From Chamaea fasciata (taxonomy: Eukaryota > Chordata > Aves > Passeriformes > Sylviidae): 64,000 bases of DNA. Below, piece after piece: positions 54,323 to 64,000 of the stretch. The position numbers were made by a program, and so were the translations under genes. The notes below the pieces were generated by a model, which was not told the origin of the DNA, did no database searches, and worked only from the letters and a program-made list of their open reading frames with translations. Every line of letters starts with the position of its first letter. The first letter of the stretch is position 1. The stretch is from the NCBI GenBank assembly GCA_029207755.1, contig JARCOQ010000004.1, forward strand, positions 39,163,185 through 39,227,184, given 5' to 3'.

Positions 54323-55471
54323 ATGACACCAACAAGGGGGAGCAGCTTCTGGTCCTCACCTCTCCCCAGTATGCTGCAGGGCATAGAAATGGCCATGGAA
54401 ACAAAGTGGAGTTGCCCTATCTGCCAAGACACTCAGAATGATACATCTTCTGCTCTGCCTTGTCACCGCCAGTTCTGCCTGGGCTGCATCCTCATATGGG
54501 CACTGAGAAATCCATCGTGCCCACTCTGCAGAGTGGTAAGATCTTTCAGGTTCTCTGAGCAGAATGAATGGGACTATCTACAGTATGCTATTACTCTCTC
54601 CAGAGGTCACCAGAAGGAGCCAGGCAGGAGGAGCTCCTGGATAGTTGACAGTATCCCCAGTGATAGAGGAAATGGCTGCCATTACCCTGTGGTGTCTCCT
54701 CCATCTTCTCCACGGGAGACACTATCCTGTGGTGTCACCTCCATCTTCTCCATAGGAGACACTATCCCCACCTCAGCAGGCATGGGTGACATTCTGCCTG
54801 AGGTATGGGCAGAACTTTTCCAACAACAACAGCATCTCCTGGACCCCGTGCTGCCCTGTCTGTGACAAAGGCTGCAGAGAATATCCTGGGGCAGGTGGTG
54901 GCTGGTCCAGGCTGCAGAGAGAAGCATCCTGAATGATCTCTGTGTCTGTGGTCTGGATGTGGAGACCTTGGTCCTGAGGCTGCAGAACAGCCTCGGGGAA
55001 GGCATGGCACAGCTGGTTCATGGCCTCATCAGTGTCATTGTGGGCCAATGCAACAAGGAAGCCGAGAGACTGCTGCACTTCCATGCTGATTAGGAGGAAA
55101 CCCACAGACCTTCAGCCAGCATCAGGTCTGCCAGCTTCAGCAGCTCCAGCAGCTCCTATGAGGGGATTTCTGCCAGCAGCCCTTCAAGCTCCAATGTGGA
55201 GGAGGAAGCTGGTACATCAGAGGCTGCCCTCCATGGAAGTTGCAGTTCCCCACCAGCTGTGCCTGCCCCCACAGAGTGCAACCAACCCCAGGAAGAGCCA
55301 GGGAGGGCAGTGGTGGCAGGTCCCTCTGCCCAGGGCTGTAGCCACAGCCCCTCCACTCCCAGCCAGGTCAGGACCTGCTCACCCAGGAGGCCCTGGCACA
55401 CTCAAAAGACACAGGCCCCTAGTCCCCAGTCTTTTCAGTCCAACAAGAGGCCAAGGCAGGGACCTGCCTGA
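54323..55471 (+). pseudogene. TOPORS-like RING-finger gene, copy 2, with in-frame stops
   Basis: One frame runs through the whole locus from ATG 54323. Residues 31-69 are the RING, CPIC ... PCHRQFC ... CPLC: the His expected two places after Cys47 is Arg49, with His moved to 48. The second block VWAELFQQQQHLLDPVLPC matches copy 1, then TGA at 54863-54865. The frame goes on (LVHGLISVIVGQCNKEAERLL) to TAG at 55091-55093, and then through a Ser/Pro-rich tail ending SFQSNKRPRQGPA at 55471. A 40-bp tandem duplication (54686-54765) also shifts part of the linker. It encodes at most a 180-residue fragment. Head to head with copy 1. Confidence 0.75.
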
Positions 55472-57081
55472 GTCCTGCAGCCTTTCAGGGACTCTTATTG
55501 TCACTTCAGATGAAGTGATGAAGCCTGGGGCCACTGAAATCCACAGCATCTTCAGGAATCAGCCTCACCTAAGGCAATTTACAGGGGAACACTCTAAAAT
55601 GAGTTCCCCCCCCTTTGTTTTAACCAATCCCTTTCCACCAATACAGAGAAACTAAATACAAATGGATATAAGTGAAAGACTAGCAGCTTACTAACAAGCA
55701 AAATTGAAACAGACAAAAATCCCCAGTAAATAATCACTAGATACAGAACTGCTAAATCTCACAAATCCCCCACAGAAAAAGAAGAAACCCAAAATGGTGG
55801 AAATACCCCTTCCAAGATGGCACCAGCCACAGGGAGACAAAGGGAAACTGGCATTTGACCCTCCCCTCAATACAGCAGCCTTCATAGGTGGCTATGTGGT
55901 CTGAGAGACAAGGGGAAAGGGTGGCAGCAAACCCTACCAGTAAGGCTGGAGCTTACAGAACAGTTCTAGTTGCAGAGAAGAGCCAGCATGCCTAGGTCAG
56001 CACTGCCAACAGCCACTTCTGCCTGCCACCTGCCAGACTCCACCAGTGCTGGCACTGCTGTCCCCTGCACTGTGGCTGGAGGGGAAGAGACTGTCTGTCG
56101 GCATTGACGTGGGGTGGCCTGGCCCCCAGACTGTTCAAGATTCACCATAGTGTTTGAAAAGGTCACTATGAAACAGTTTCTGAGTGGGAGATGCAGCTTT
56201 GCCAAGTTGCTACTGTTGCAAGCCCAGAAAAACCCACCCTAAACATCTGTCTGCCTTTGACAAAATGACATCAGGCAAAAGAGGGACCGAAAGGGAAGCC
56301 TCTGCCCAGTCTACCGCAGCTCTAAGGCAAAAGCCAAGAAACAAGTGAGGCAAGAGGCAAGAGAGTGGGCCAAAGGCCAAAACGGGCAGTCTGCCTGGGT
56401 ACTCCAAGCTTGTTAAAGGGAGCAGCATGAGCTGCACCTGCCCTGTGATTTTGGGTCGACCTGTGTCGCTGGGCCTTAAACACACAGTAACAGTATCTGG
56501 GCACAGATATGGATAGATATGGAATACAATAAGCTTTTTGGTGTCCCAGGCACCTTCCCAGGTCTTGCTTACAGAAGGTGACTGGGGGCAGTCCTCCAGG
56601 CACCAGAGGTCCAAGTAAATGAATAAATGTCCAACCCCCAGCAACTGAGAGAGTTGGACATACTGAAACATGAGCTCATTTGAAAATCTAGTTCCAGGTA
56701 CAATCTGCCTTGTCAAAGGAATGTTTGGAACAAGAATCAAAAAAACTATGGAAAAATTAGGTTCTGACAAAATTCTCAGTTCTTGCAACTTTAATTACTA
56801 ATTAGAATAACCCACATTATGTTCTTGGACACAATCCACTGGAAGTAACATATTCCTCTGCTGCATTAGAAATGAGTGACAATGTGCCCCATGCCCAGAG
56901 CAGTGGTATGGGAAGAGAGAACATAACTAGTTAATAGCATAGTTAACGTAACCTTTTAAACTTTTATAAAGTGGCTGATCATTTTGTAATATCAGTCTAA
57001 TTATTGAACAGCAAGGAGTTCACATAGGTGGAAAAATGGACAAGAATGAGTAGTTCTATAATATCTTTTTCCTCCTCTCAG
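55472..57081. other. Intergenic with one long unexplained open frame
   Basis: No repeat is recognised. On the - strand 56210-56788 is open for 192 codons without an ATG at its start; its composition gives no family hint. Confidence 0.4.
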
Positions 57082-57087
57082 AATCTT

Positions 57088-57799
57088 TGTAGGAGCATTC
57101 ATGGATGGCAGGGAGAAGGAACTCTGCTGATCTGAGATATTCTATAATACGTGGTTTTATTGCAAGGGTCGTGGGTAAAAAGGGCTTTGCCTTCAGTCAC
57201 CAGCCTCAGCTAAAGGGAAGTCCCAAAGAGAGAGGGAGAAAGAACAAGAGGGAGTTAAGTAAGAGTTAAGAGAGAAGGGAGCGAGGGAGCAAGGTGGCAG
57301 GAGTCAGAGAGCAGGGGGAAGAGAGCAGAGGTAAGAGAGCAGGGATAAGAGTGCCAAAAGAGAGAGTGAGAGTAGGGGGAAGAGGAGAGGGAGGTCCTTG
57401 TTACAATACGTTATATCTCCTTTTGTGATGAATATTCTAATTTACAGTTACCAAACAATACAAGACACAAAATCCTATAGAATCTACATATGGCCAAAAA
57501 GAACTACTAGATTACCATTCTGTGTTATATTTTAAACTCTAAAAACTACTCTTTAGACTTTTCTGTTTTGCGACATTGACCTTTGGATCCCTTAGCCAGC
57601 AGAAAGGTATTGCTCAATCAAAAGGGATTCTCTTTCAGCTGGTTAGGCTATTGTTTTCAGGTTATATAGTAACTAAGACTCGGTATCCTACAACTCAAAG
57701 TAAGCTTCCATTTCTATTTCGATTATAGGTTTCATATTTTCAGAATCTTTTGCTAAGCAATCATATTTATAAGGTTTCCCTGATTCATCTTCCCCAACA
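57088..57799 (-). mobile_element. ERVK-type solo LTR with AATCTT target-site duplication
   Basis: 712 bp, TG...CA ends, perfect 6-bp duplication AATCTT at 57082-57087 and 57800-57805. On the - strand it begins TGTTGGGGAAGATGAATC and has AATAAA near 57155. It shares 'attctgaaaatatg ... gcttagca' features with the LTR at 49807-50471. A purine-rich stretch (agagag/gggag) lies at 57220-57400. Confidence 0.92.
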
Positions 57800-57805
57800 A
57801 ATCTT

Positions 57806-60388
57806 CTAGCACGTTTCTTCCCTCCCTCCTCATGTGTGAATTGGACATACATGGAAGTCTTTTATTTTATTTTGAAACTGATGGGAGCTATGTTTCAAGG
57901 TGTGACTTTTAACTATGATATCTCTGGAGTCGAACTCCAGAGTCCGCAGGATACTTGATTTTAATTTTGAGGGATCCATCCACAACAGGAAAATACCCGG
58001 GAGCTGTTGGTCCTAGAAGTACATAGTACCTTGGAGTGGTGTTTTAAAAGTAGTTTTGTAATTTAATGGATCACCTTAATTTATTTTCAAGAAAAACCAA
58101 GTTTCTTATGGGCTCAGTCAGCAAAATTGAGCAATTTCAGACCTTTTCAAGAGTAAGCCAGACGCAAGAGTGCTGCACATGTATGTGGAAAACTAATTTT
58201 CCTAAGTGATTACTTTCCTTGTCCACTCTTACAGGAAAATTTGACTGCTGAAAAGCAACTGCTATAACTGAGCTGAAATCCTGCTAGGTAACATTTATGC
58301 TAAAATATGAAATTAATAAAGTTATATATAAAGCATTAATATTGCCAGAGCATGTTTGTAATTCTATTCTACATACTTTCTATTGCTGGGAGAAGTTCCT
58401 GTGGTCTTTTTTCAGTCCCACAATTAGACAGAATGCTATAAAGCAGAACACAAATTAATATTTCCATCTCATGCAGGAAAAGTTATACAAAAGAGCAGAA
58501 GAAGTTGCATTTGAGCTGCATTTCAAAAGCAGGGGGTTTACTTTAATGCTTAAGCCCAAAGTAGGGGAAATAAGAGAATTTGTATGTTGATAAAAAAGCT
58601 GTAAGGAAAATCTGCTCACATAGCAGAGGTAAATCTGGACAAGTTTGAGACAATCTATTTTGGTTGGTAATTCCTGGTTTTGAAAGGGTTGGGTTGAAAA
58701 GTCACTCTGCAATGCTGTGACTCAGAATAGGCAATCTAATCCCGGGATATCTTCAAGTCACCATTACTCCTGAAAACTCTACTCACAACTGAAAATATCT
58801 GGCATGCCTTGGGATGCTAAGGTAAACCTATTTCCTACTCACTTGCGCTCTTCAGATGTTCCTCCTGATGAAAGTGCTATGAATCCCAAGTGTGAAGAGC
58901 CCAGTGTAAAGCTCCTCAAAGACACTCTGCTGTCAACCATTAGAGACTGTGTCTGTTCTGATTGACCAGGAAAGCAAGCTAAGCCTAGGATCATTATTCC
59001 ACAGGTGAACAGAGTTGATTTCCAGAGGAGCTGCATGCACTTTTTTCCCTCTCCCAGCCAGTCCATTTTTTCCATTTTCAAGCTGGCTCCTGGGTTTAAC
59101 TCAGGACTTTGCAAGGGAAGGGAACGAGTGCATCTCATTTTTGTTGGAATGTGACTATCCAAAAGTCTGCAAGGAATCTTACAGGGAGCACAGAGCCTGG
59201 GAAAACATCTGTGAGACTGCGGGTTTTTGTCTGTTCAAAAGGGGCCTCCCTTGGGCCCCGAGATTTGCAGGGCATTGCAGAGCAGTGGCGGCTGCCAGAG
59301 CTCCAACACAACAAAACTGTGGCAGCCCAAGAATCACTGGACAGCTCTTCTGGATGTTCTCTGACGTGAATTTGTCAGGGAAACAGCAAGTGGGAAGAAG
59401 AGAGGAGCTCTGTGTCAGGAGATAAGCCAACATCTCCCTGCCACAAAGCTCCAAAGTGAGTCAGAGCAAGGGTCAGCACGCACCTATGTGCTCAAGAAGC
59501 AACTGCACACTGCAATACTCCTGGAAATTTATTCCATTTGTTTCTTTTGTCCCCTAAGTATCATGGTAGAAGTTAGGCTCTTCAGAACCAACTAAGATGC
59601 CAGCTGGAAGAAGCGCACTTGCTTTCAGTCATGGCCTTGGGGACCAGAAGTCATGTTTGCTTTGCTTTCTTTCCATCCTTGTTCCTTCCCAGGGTTCTCA
59701 CGGGGGTGAGGGACCTGCAGGATCACTGTTTTCTGAGCTAGCCTGGGAAACTTTGAGCACTGGATTATGGACTATAAGCATTTTTTCTGCTGTTTCATGA
59801 CTGAGGAGAACTTTCCAGGCTTTTCTTCTGCATCAGCTGCACAGAAGATTCAGTTGCTGGGCACAAGTACGGCAACAAAGCCAGAGCGGCTGCTATTGTG
59901 ATGTCAAGGGAGACCACAACCTGTGCAAACAAGGGCCGGTGGGCCGTATTCCAAAGGCACCGCAGTGTGGAGGAAGTGATGCCCTAATGACTGAGAAATA
60001 AAACAACATGCTTTCAAGACAACATTAGTATAGCAGGTTATATCAAATCTGGTCTTTAACTGGAGGCCTCCAGGGGCAGATATGGAAAAACGCCCATGCC
60101 ACATAGGGTGAATGTGGTTTTATAAGTTTGGAAGATTAGCATAATTGACAAGAATTCTCAATTAGAAGCACAAGTAATGAGGAAATATCCATGCTTTGCT
60201 TCCACCTCCTCTGGAGACCCTCTTTCTTGCTACTAGCTGTATTAGCTGTACTGCCTATATCTAGTTTATGAGAAAGTATCTTGAGAAGCTGTTTTAACCT
60301 TAACTCCCATAGGAGGAAAGACACAATAGGAGCCTTTGGAACATGTTTTGTCTTTCTGCCTATCAGAGGAGGAAAAGTAAGGGAGTTG
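57806..60388. other. Intergenic, no gene seen
   Basis: No supported coding exon, repeat or RNA gene. By human gene order the next gene beyond ENTREP1 would be TJP2, but no TJP2-like exon was found here. Confidence 0.5.
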
Positions 60389-60393
60389 CCTAG

Positions 60394-60932
60394 TGTAGTG
60401 ATTTGAAAGCAAAACAAATGAGAGGCTCTAAGTCAGAGATACAATTTAATAGGAAGAAAGGAAAAAAAGTAAAATAAAATAGATGCAATAATACAAAAGA
60501 CCACTGACAGAGTCAGAATACAACCTGAGCAGAGTGATGGAAGCAGTCCAGATGAGGTGGTCTTCCTGAAGCAGTGATCCTGTAGAAAGGTCTGGTAGCT
60601 TCGGTCCTCTGGGAACCCAGTGGGTAGGGGCCCCTGTACTGTCCCAAACCCTATATTGTATCCAGGTGAGAATGCTTGCTTCCTCCCCCTGGGCGGAGCA
60701 TCTCACAATGGGATGATGAGTCATGCAGGGGGTTTTTGATGGCCCATTAAACAGAGATAGCTCCCGGAGGGAGTTATCTATGAGTCATGGGCAAGGCATT
60801 TGATGGGGCATTAACAGAAGCTAATGGCCCAGAGGGAGGGGGTCTGGGAAAACACTGCCCCACCTGGGTTCAGCAGTTCATGAAGGTGGTGATAGAATAC
60901 TTTGTACACATCCTATACTACAACCCAGGACA
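60394..60932 (-). mobile_element. ERVL-type solo LTR with CCTAG target-site duplication
   Basis: 539 bp, TG...CA ends, perfect 5-bp CCTAG on both sides (60389-60393 and 60933-60937). On the - strand it starts TGTCCTGGGTTGTAGTATAGG and ends near 'gcctctcatttgttttgc ... actaca'. It is related to the LTR at 17779-18326. Confidence 0.92.
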
Positions 60933-61320
60933 CCTAGGAACTATGTAACTATACAACAATAGTCTACAGAGTTAGGAATACATATGAAGGAAATATAAAA
61001 GCAGAAAACATTTTGGCATCAGAAGGAGACTCTTCCCCAATTCCTAACCATACCAAAACCACCATCACCAGGACTTTCCATCTTGAAAAAGCAATGGACA
61101 ATTCGGAAAGTTAATGTAGAGCTTATTCACAGGGTAACAAGGAAGGCAACCTTCCAATGGAGTTTTTATTCTGAGTCCCACTCAGGGCTTGAACTGGACA
61201 GAGTCATCCTGAAATGGTCATCACCACCTCCTGAACTCCCCGATTGCTTCACTGCAATGATTAGAGATGCCCATCTGGACAGAGGCTCAGCTGGCATCAA
61301 ATATGGATGCAGCACAAAGG

Positions 61321-61368
61321 GAAAACAACAATAACAACAACAACAGCAGCAACAACAACAGCAACAAT
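61321..61368. repeat. (CAA)n with CAG interruptions
   Basis: A run of AAC/CAA triplets with a few CAG units. Confidence 0.95.
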
Positions 61369-61630
61369 GGAACCATTACTTTGCAAATTCAGTGCCTCAC
61401 AGGATCAAGAGAGATTCCCTGGTTTCCAGAAATATGCCGAAATAGGACTGGCAGGACACTCTGCACCTCTGCCTTCATGTCCAGGACCTTGCTATCACAG
61501 GCTCATATGGCCCACAATCCCACTAATCCATTCATCAAGGTATCTTCAGCAACAGCAGTGGTGCAGCTCAAAAACCTCAGGCAGCAGTTCCCATTCCCTG
61601 TGCGTGCAGGGCAGCAGGACCAGCACCAGC

Positions 61631-61650
61631 AGGGCCAGGGCCAGGGCCAG
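61631..61650. repeat. Short (AGGGCC)n repeat
   Basis: Three to four AGGGCC units in a row. Confidence 0.9.
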
Positions 61651-63638
61651 GCTGGAGAGCACTGGCAGCACTGATGCTGAGGAGCTGCTGCTCTGACACT
61701 GCCAGTGGGACTCGGACTGAGACAAGGGATATGGGGGTGCCATGAGTATTGAGATGGTTTTTGCAGTGGAACAAGGCAGCTCAGGTGCCTACCTGAGCCT
61801 TGAGTAGGCCGCAGCTAGCTTGCAAGTTGCACCATATGGCCAGAGAGCTGCTGTGTTTCAGACTCACAGCAAAGCCCACCCAGCAGGACAATTTCCATGT
61901 CAGAGCTGCAGAATCGCTTTCCTCTTGTTACCTTGGTGGATCCCAGAGCAAAATTTTGGACTCCGTGATAGCGAATCTGCTCACCCAAGAAACTGATGAC
62001 TCCACTCACAAGGAGTTCAGCACAACCAGAGCGTTGGCAATCCCTGTGGCACCAGGTGAAGACTCCATTGCGGCTGAGGGGACAGGACCACTGCCTGTAA
62101 AAGCACAATTCTAGTGAATTACTTAGGACTGAACAACAGGCCCTAAGCCAAAGTTAACCTCCAGACAAACCTTCCAAACAAACATTGTATTTCTATTCGC
62201 TCATAAGCGAAATACGCATGACCATTACCAGTATGAGATATGAATACATTCGTTAGTGAAACAGGTTTTTACCTTTTCACACTTAGAAGCCAGACAAGGC
62301 CACAGAATCAGGTCTCTCTATCTGGTCTTGCTTGAAGATAAATGGTCAAAGCAAACTGCCTTGGTTCCTCTGTGAGCCCTGGCCAAGAGGAGGATGAAAC
62401 CAGATGTTCCTGCACTAGAAGTTATGGTAGCTTGTTTATTCAACAGGATAAAATCTGGGGCCTCTCACAGCAAAGTTTGCAGCCTCGCCTGCAGGTGGGC
62501 CAGTCACATGGGAATCCCCGGTTACTGGGAGTGCCTCTCCCATCCTTTGTTGTGACAAGGGCTCCCCAGCTGACGAGTGTGTCAGGGTGATGGTCAAGTA
62601 TTAGGGTAACTGGTGATGTACCTTTCTTAATCCCTACGGGCAGTCTTCTGTAGTAATAATCAGGTGCATTGCTTAGCTTATCCTTTGGTACTTCTTTGCT
62701 GCTTTGCATTACTGTAAATGCCGCTTATTCCTTAAGCTGGTGTTGGTGTCTGCTGCTGACACTGACTGCTGACAAAGCAGCAGCACATTCGCTTCAGAGT
62801 TGGACTAGGCCCATGTACAAGATGGTGGCCAGGGCTGAGGCAGCCACACCCAAGACGGAGGCCAGATAGTAGAGACAGCCACGCACAAGACGGCAGCTGG
62901 GGATGAGGCTGTGCCTCCCAGTGTGACCTGCGGCCCCTGCCAGCAGCCCCAGCCCTGGAGCCACGCGGAGCAGGCAGAGCCCACTCCCTCAGCTGTCTGT
63001 TTAAATGGACATTAACAGACACGTGGGAAACGGACACGGTGTGACACCTTTGGTCTGTGAACACAACCGTATACCAGCTGGTTTAGAACATCAGCTGGCA
63101 GTATTTTGATGTCGAGGCCATTTAAATAGGTGAAAATAGGAAGAAACTCCAGGGGCTGAATGTTTAAAAAAAACACCTTTTCTTTTTTTTTTCCAAAAGA
63201 GGGCCAAAAGCATTTCCTGTGCAGATGGACTTTGTTTAGCATAAAGAAGCATCACAATTGTTTTTTTCCAGGCAGGAGTCCTAGTGACTGTGAGGTGATG
63301 AAAATGGAGATGGCATCTGCTTGAGGCAGATGGCGCAGTGGCTGCTCACCTGCGATGTGTATCCCTCAGGATACCTATTTATTTAGAACACTATGAAGAC
63401 TCCATAGAATTGAAATACAAACCAAAACTACAGCAAGAAGTCCAGTGCAGTTGAGGTTGTTCTTAATGAGATTCTTCAAGCTGAACACGGACATTCAGTT
63501 CAGCAGACTCACAGGCAGGGGTTTCTTGGACCGCTGCTCTGGTACCCATTATTTTGAGTAGGGGATTGCAGGAGGAAAGAAGAGAAGCTCCTCAACTTCT
63601 GAAGAGGAACAGTCACTGACAGGAACCAGTGGCTTAAG

Positions 63639-64000
63639 AAATGTGAGGGAAAAAAGGCAGCAAATGTGAGGGGACAAGTGTGGGAAATGTGAGTGTAAAT
63701 AGGAGAGGAAGGTGAGAGGAGGAAAAGACAGGAAATACAGTGGAACACAGGAAAATTCTAAAAACATGAGGGGAAAAGAGTGAGAAATATAGGGGGGAAA
63801 ATGGATGGAAATGTGAGGGGAAGAGAGTGGGAAACTTTACTGGCAAAGAGAGAGAAACGGGCAGAAAATTTGAGGGGAACATTGTGAGAATCCTGCGGGG
63901 AAAAGAGTGAGAAACCAAAGGGCAGAAAAAAACAGAAAAGGTGAGGGGGAGAAGGGGTGGGAAGTTTGATGGGAAAAGTGGCAGAAAATAGGAGTGAAAA
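63639..64000. repeat. Degenerate 23-bp purine-rich minisatellite, runs off window
   Basis: Units start AAATGTGAGGGG and end near GTGGG or GTGAG. The first three units (63639, 63662, 63685) are each exactly 23 bp; later units vary in length. At least twelve units are visible before the window ends. The complementary strand shows open frames only because it is pyrimidine-rich. Confidence 0.85.

Larger units (their letters stand above)
60938..63638. other. Intergenic, some repeats, no gene seen
   Basis: It contains CAA/CAG and AGGGCC simple repeats. A stretch at about 62150-62300 ('cataagcgaaatacgcatgaccattaccag') looks like LTR sequence but its borders cannot be set. No supported coding exon. 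Confidence 0.45.

Noticed and set aside
63322..63360. A tRNA-like stretch (gcagatggcgcagtggctgc)
   Set aside because: No acceptor stem, T-loop or anticodon arm can be folded around it.
57806..64000. Possible 3' exons of TJP2, the next gene by human order
   Set aside because: No sequence resembling the TJP2 C-terminus or its domains was found; the gene probably lies beyond the window.
1..64000. CRISPR arrays, operons, riboswitches or other prokaryotic features
   Set aside because: Spliced vertebrate genes, LINEs and LTRs show this is an animal nuclear genome. The tandem repeats present have no spacer structure.

Overview
The window reads as chromosomal DNA from a bird, probably a songbird. 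Gene density is low and long introns are littered with CR1 LINE fragments on both strands. There are several solo LTRs of avian ERVL and ERVK type, some with clean 5- or 6-bp target-site duplications. The two host genes, APBA1 and ENTREP1 (FAM189A2), lie tail to tail as on human 9q21, a block that is Z-linked in birds. That points to a Z (or, less likely, W) chromosome segment. The species is inferred, not proven.

Layout. Positions 1-2539 carry the last three coding exons of APBA1 (+ strand), encoding the second PDZ domain and the C-terminal tail. They are followed by a long 3'UTR. ENTREP1 (- strand) runs from a CpG-island first exon near 36.9 kb down to its stop at 8280. I placed ten coding exons, nine of them joining in phase into a tetraspan/CD20-like membrane protein with proline-rich ITCH-binding motifs. 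One further short exon between 11775 and 16963 is required by reading phase but was not found. The genes converge at about 7.6 kb, where two AATAAA signals face each other 31 bp apart.

From 37.3 to 46.1 kb the sequence is a repeat nest. A long CR1 copy (ORF1 and ORF2 remnants, - strand) is interrupted by a solo LTR with an ATGAG target-site duplication and by one or two further LTRs, and is flanked by shorter CR1 pieces.

The most interesting part is 46.9-55.5 kb. Two diverged copies of an intronless RING-finger gene resembling TOPORS stand head to head about 6 kb apart. Copy 1 (- strand) has a complete C3HC4 RING but stops early, in front of an open Ser/Pro/Glu-rich tail. Copy 2 (+ strand) has the same layout with different in-frame stops and a displaced zinc-ligand histidine, and a solo LTR ends 26 bp before its first ATG. 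Each stop falls on a sense codon of the other copy, so the ancestral gene was longer. This looks like a lineage-specific multicopy family being degraded here.

From 55.5 kb to the end there are two more LTRs, some simple repeats, a long unexplained open frame, and a degenerate 23-bp purine-rich minisatellite that runs off the right edge. No RNA gene, CRISPR array or prokaryotic feature was seen.
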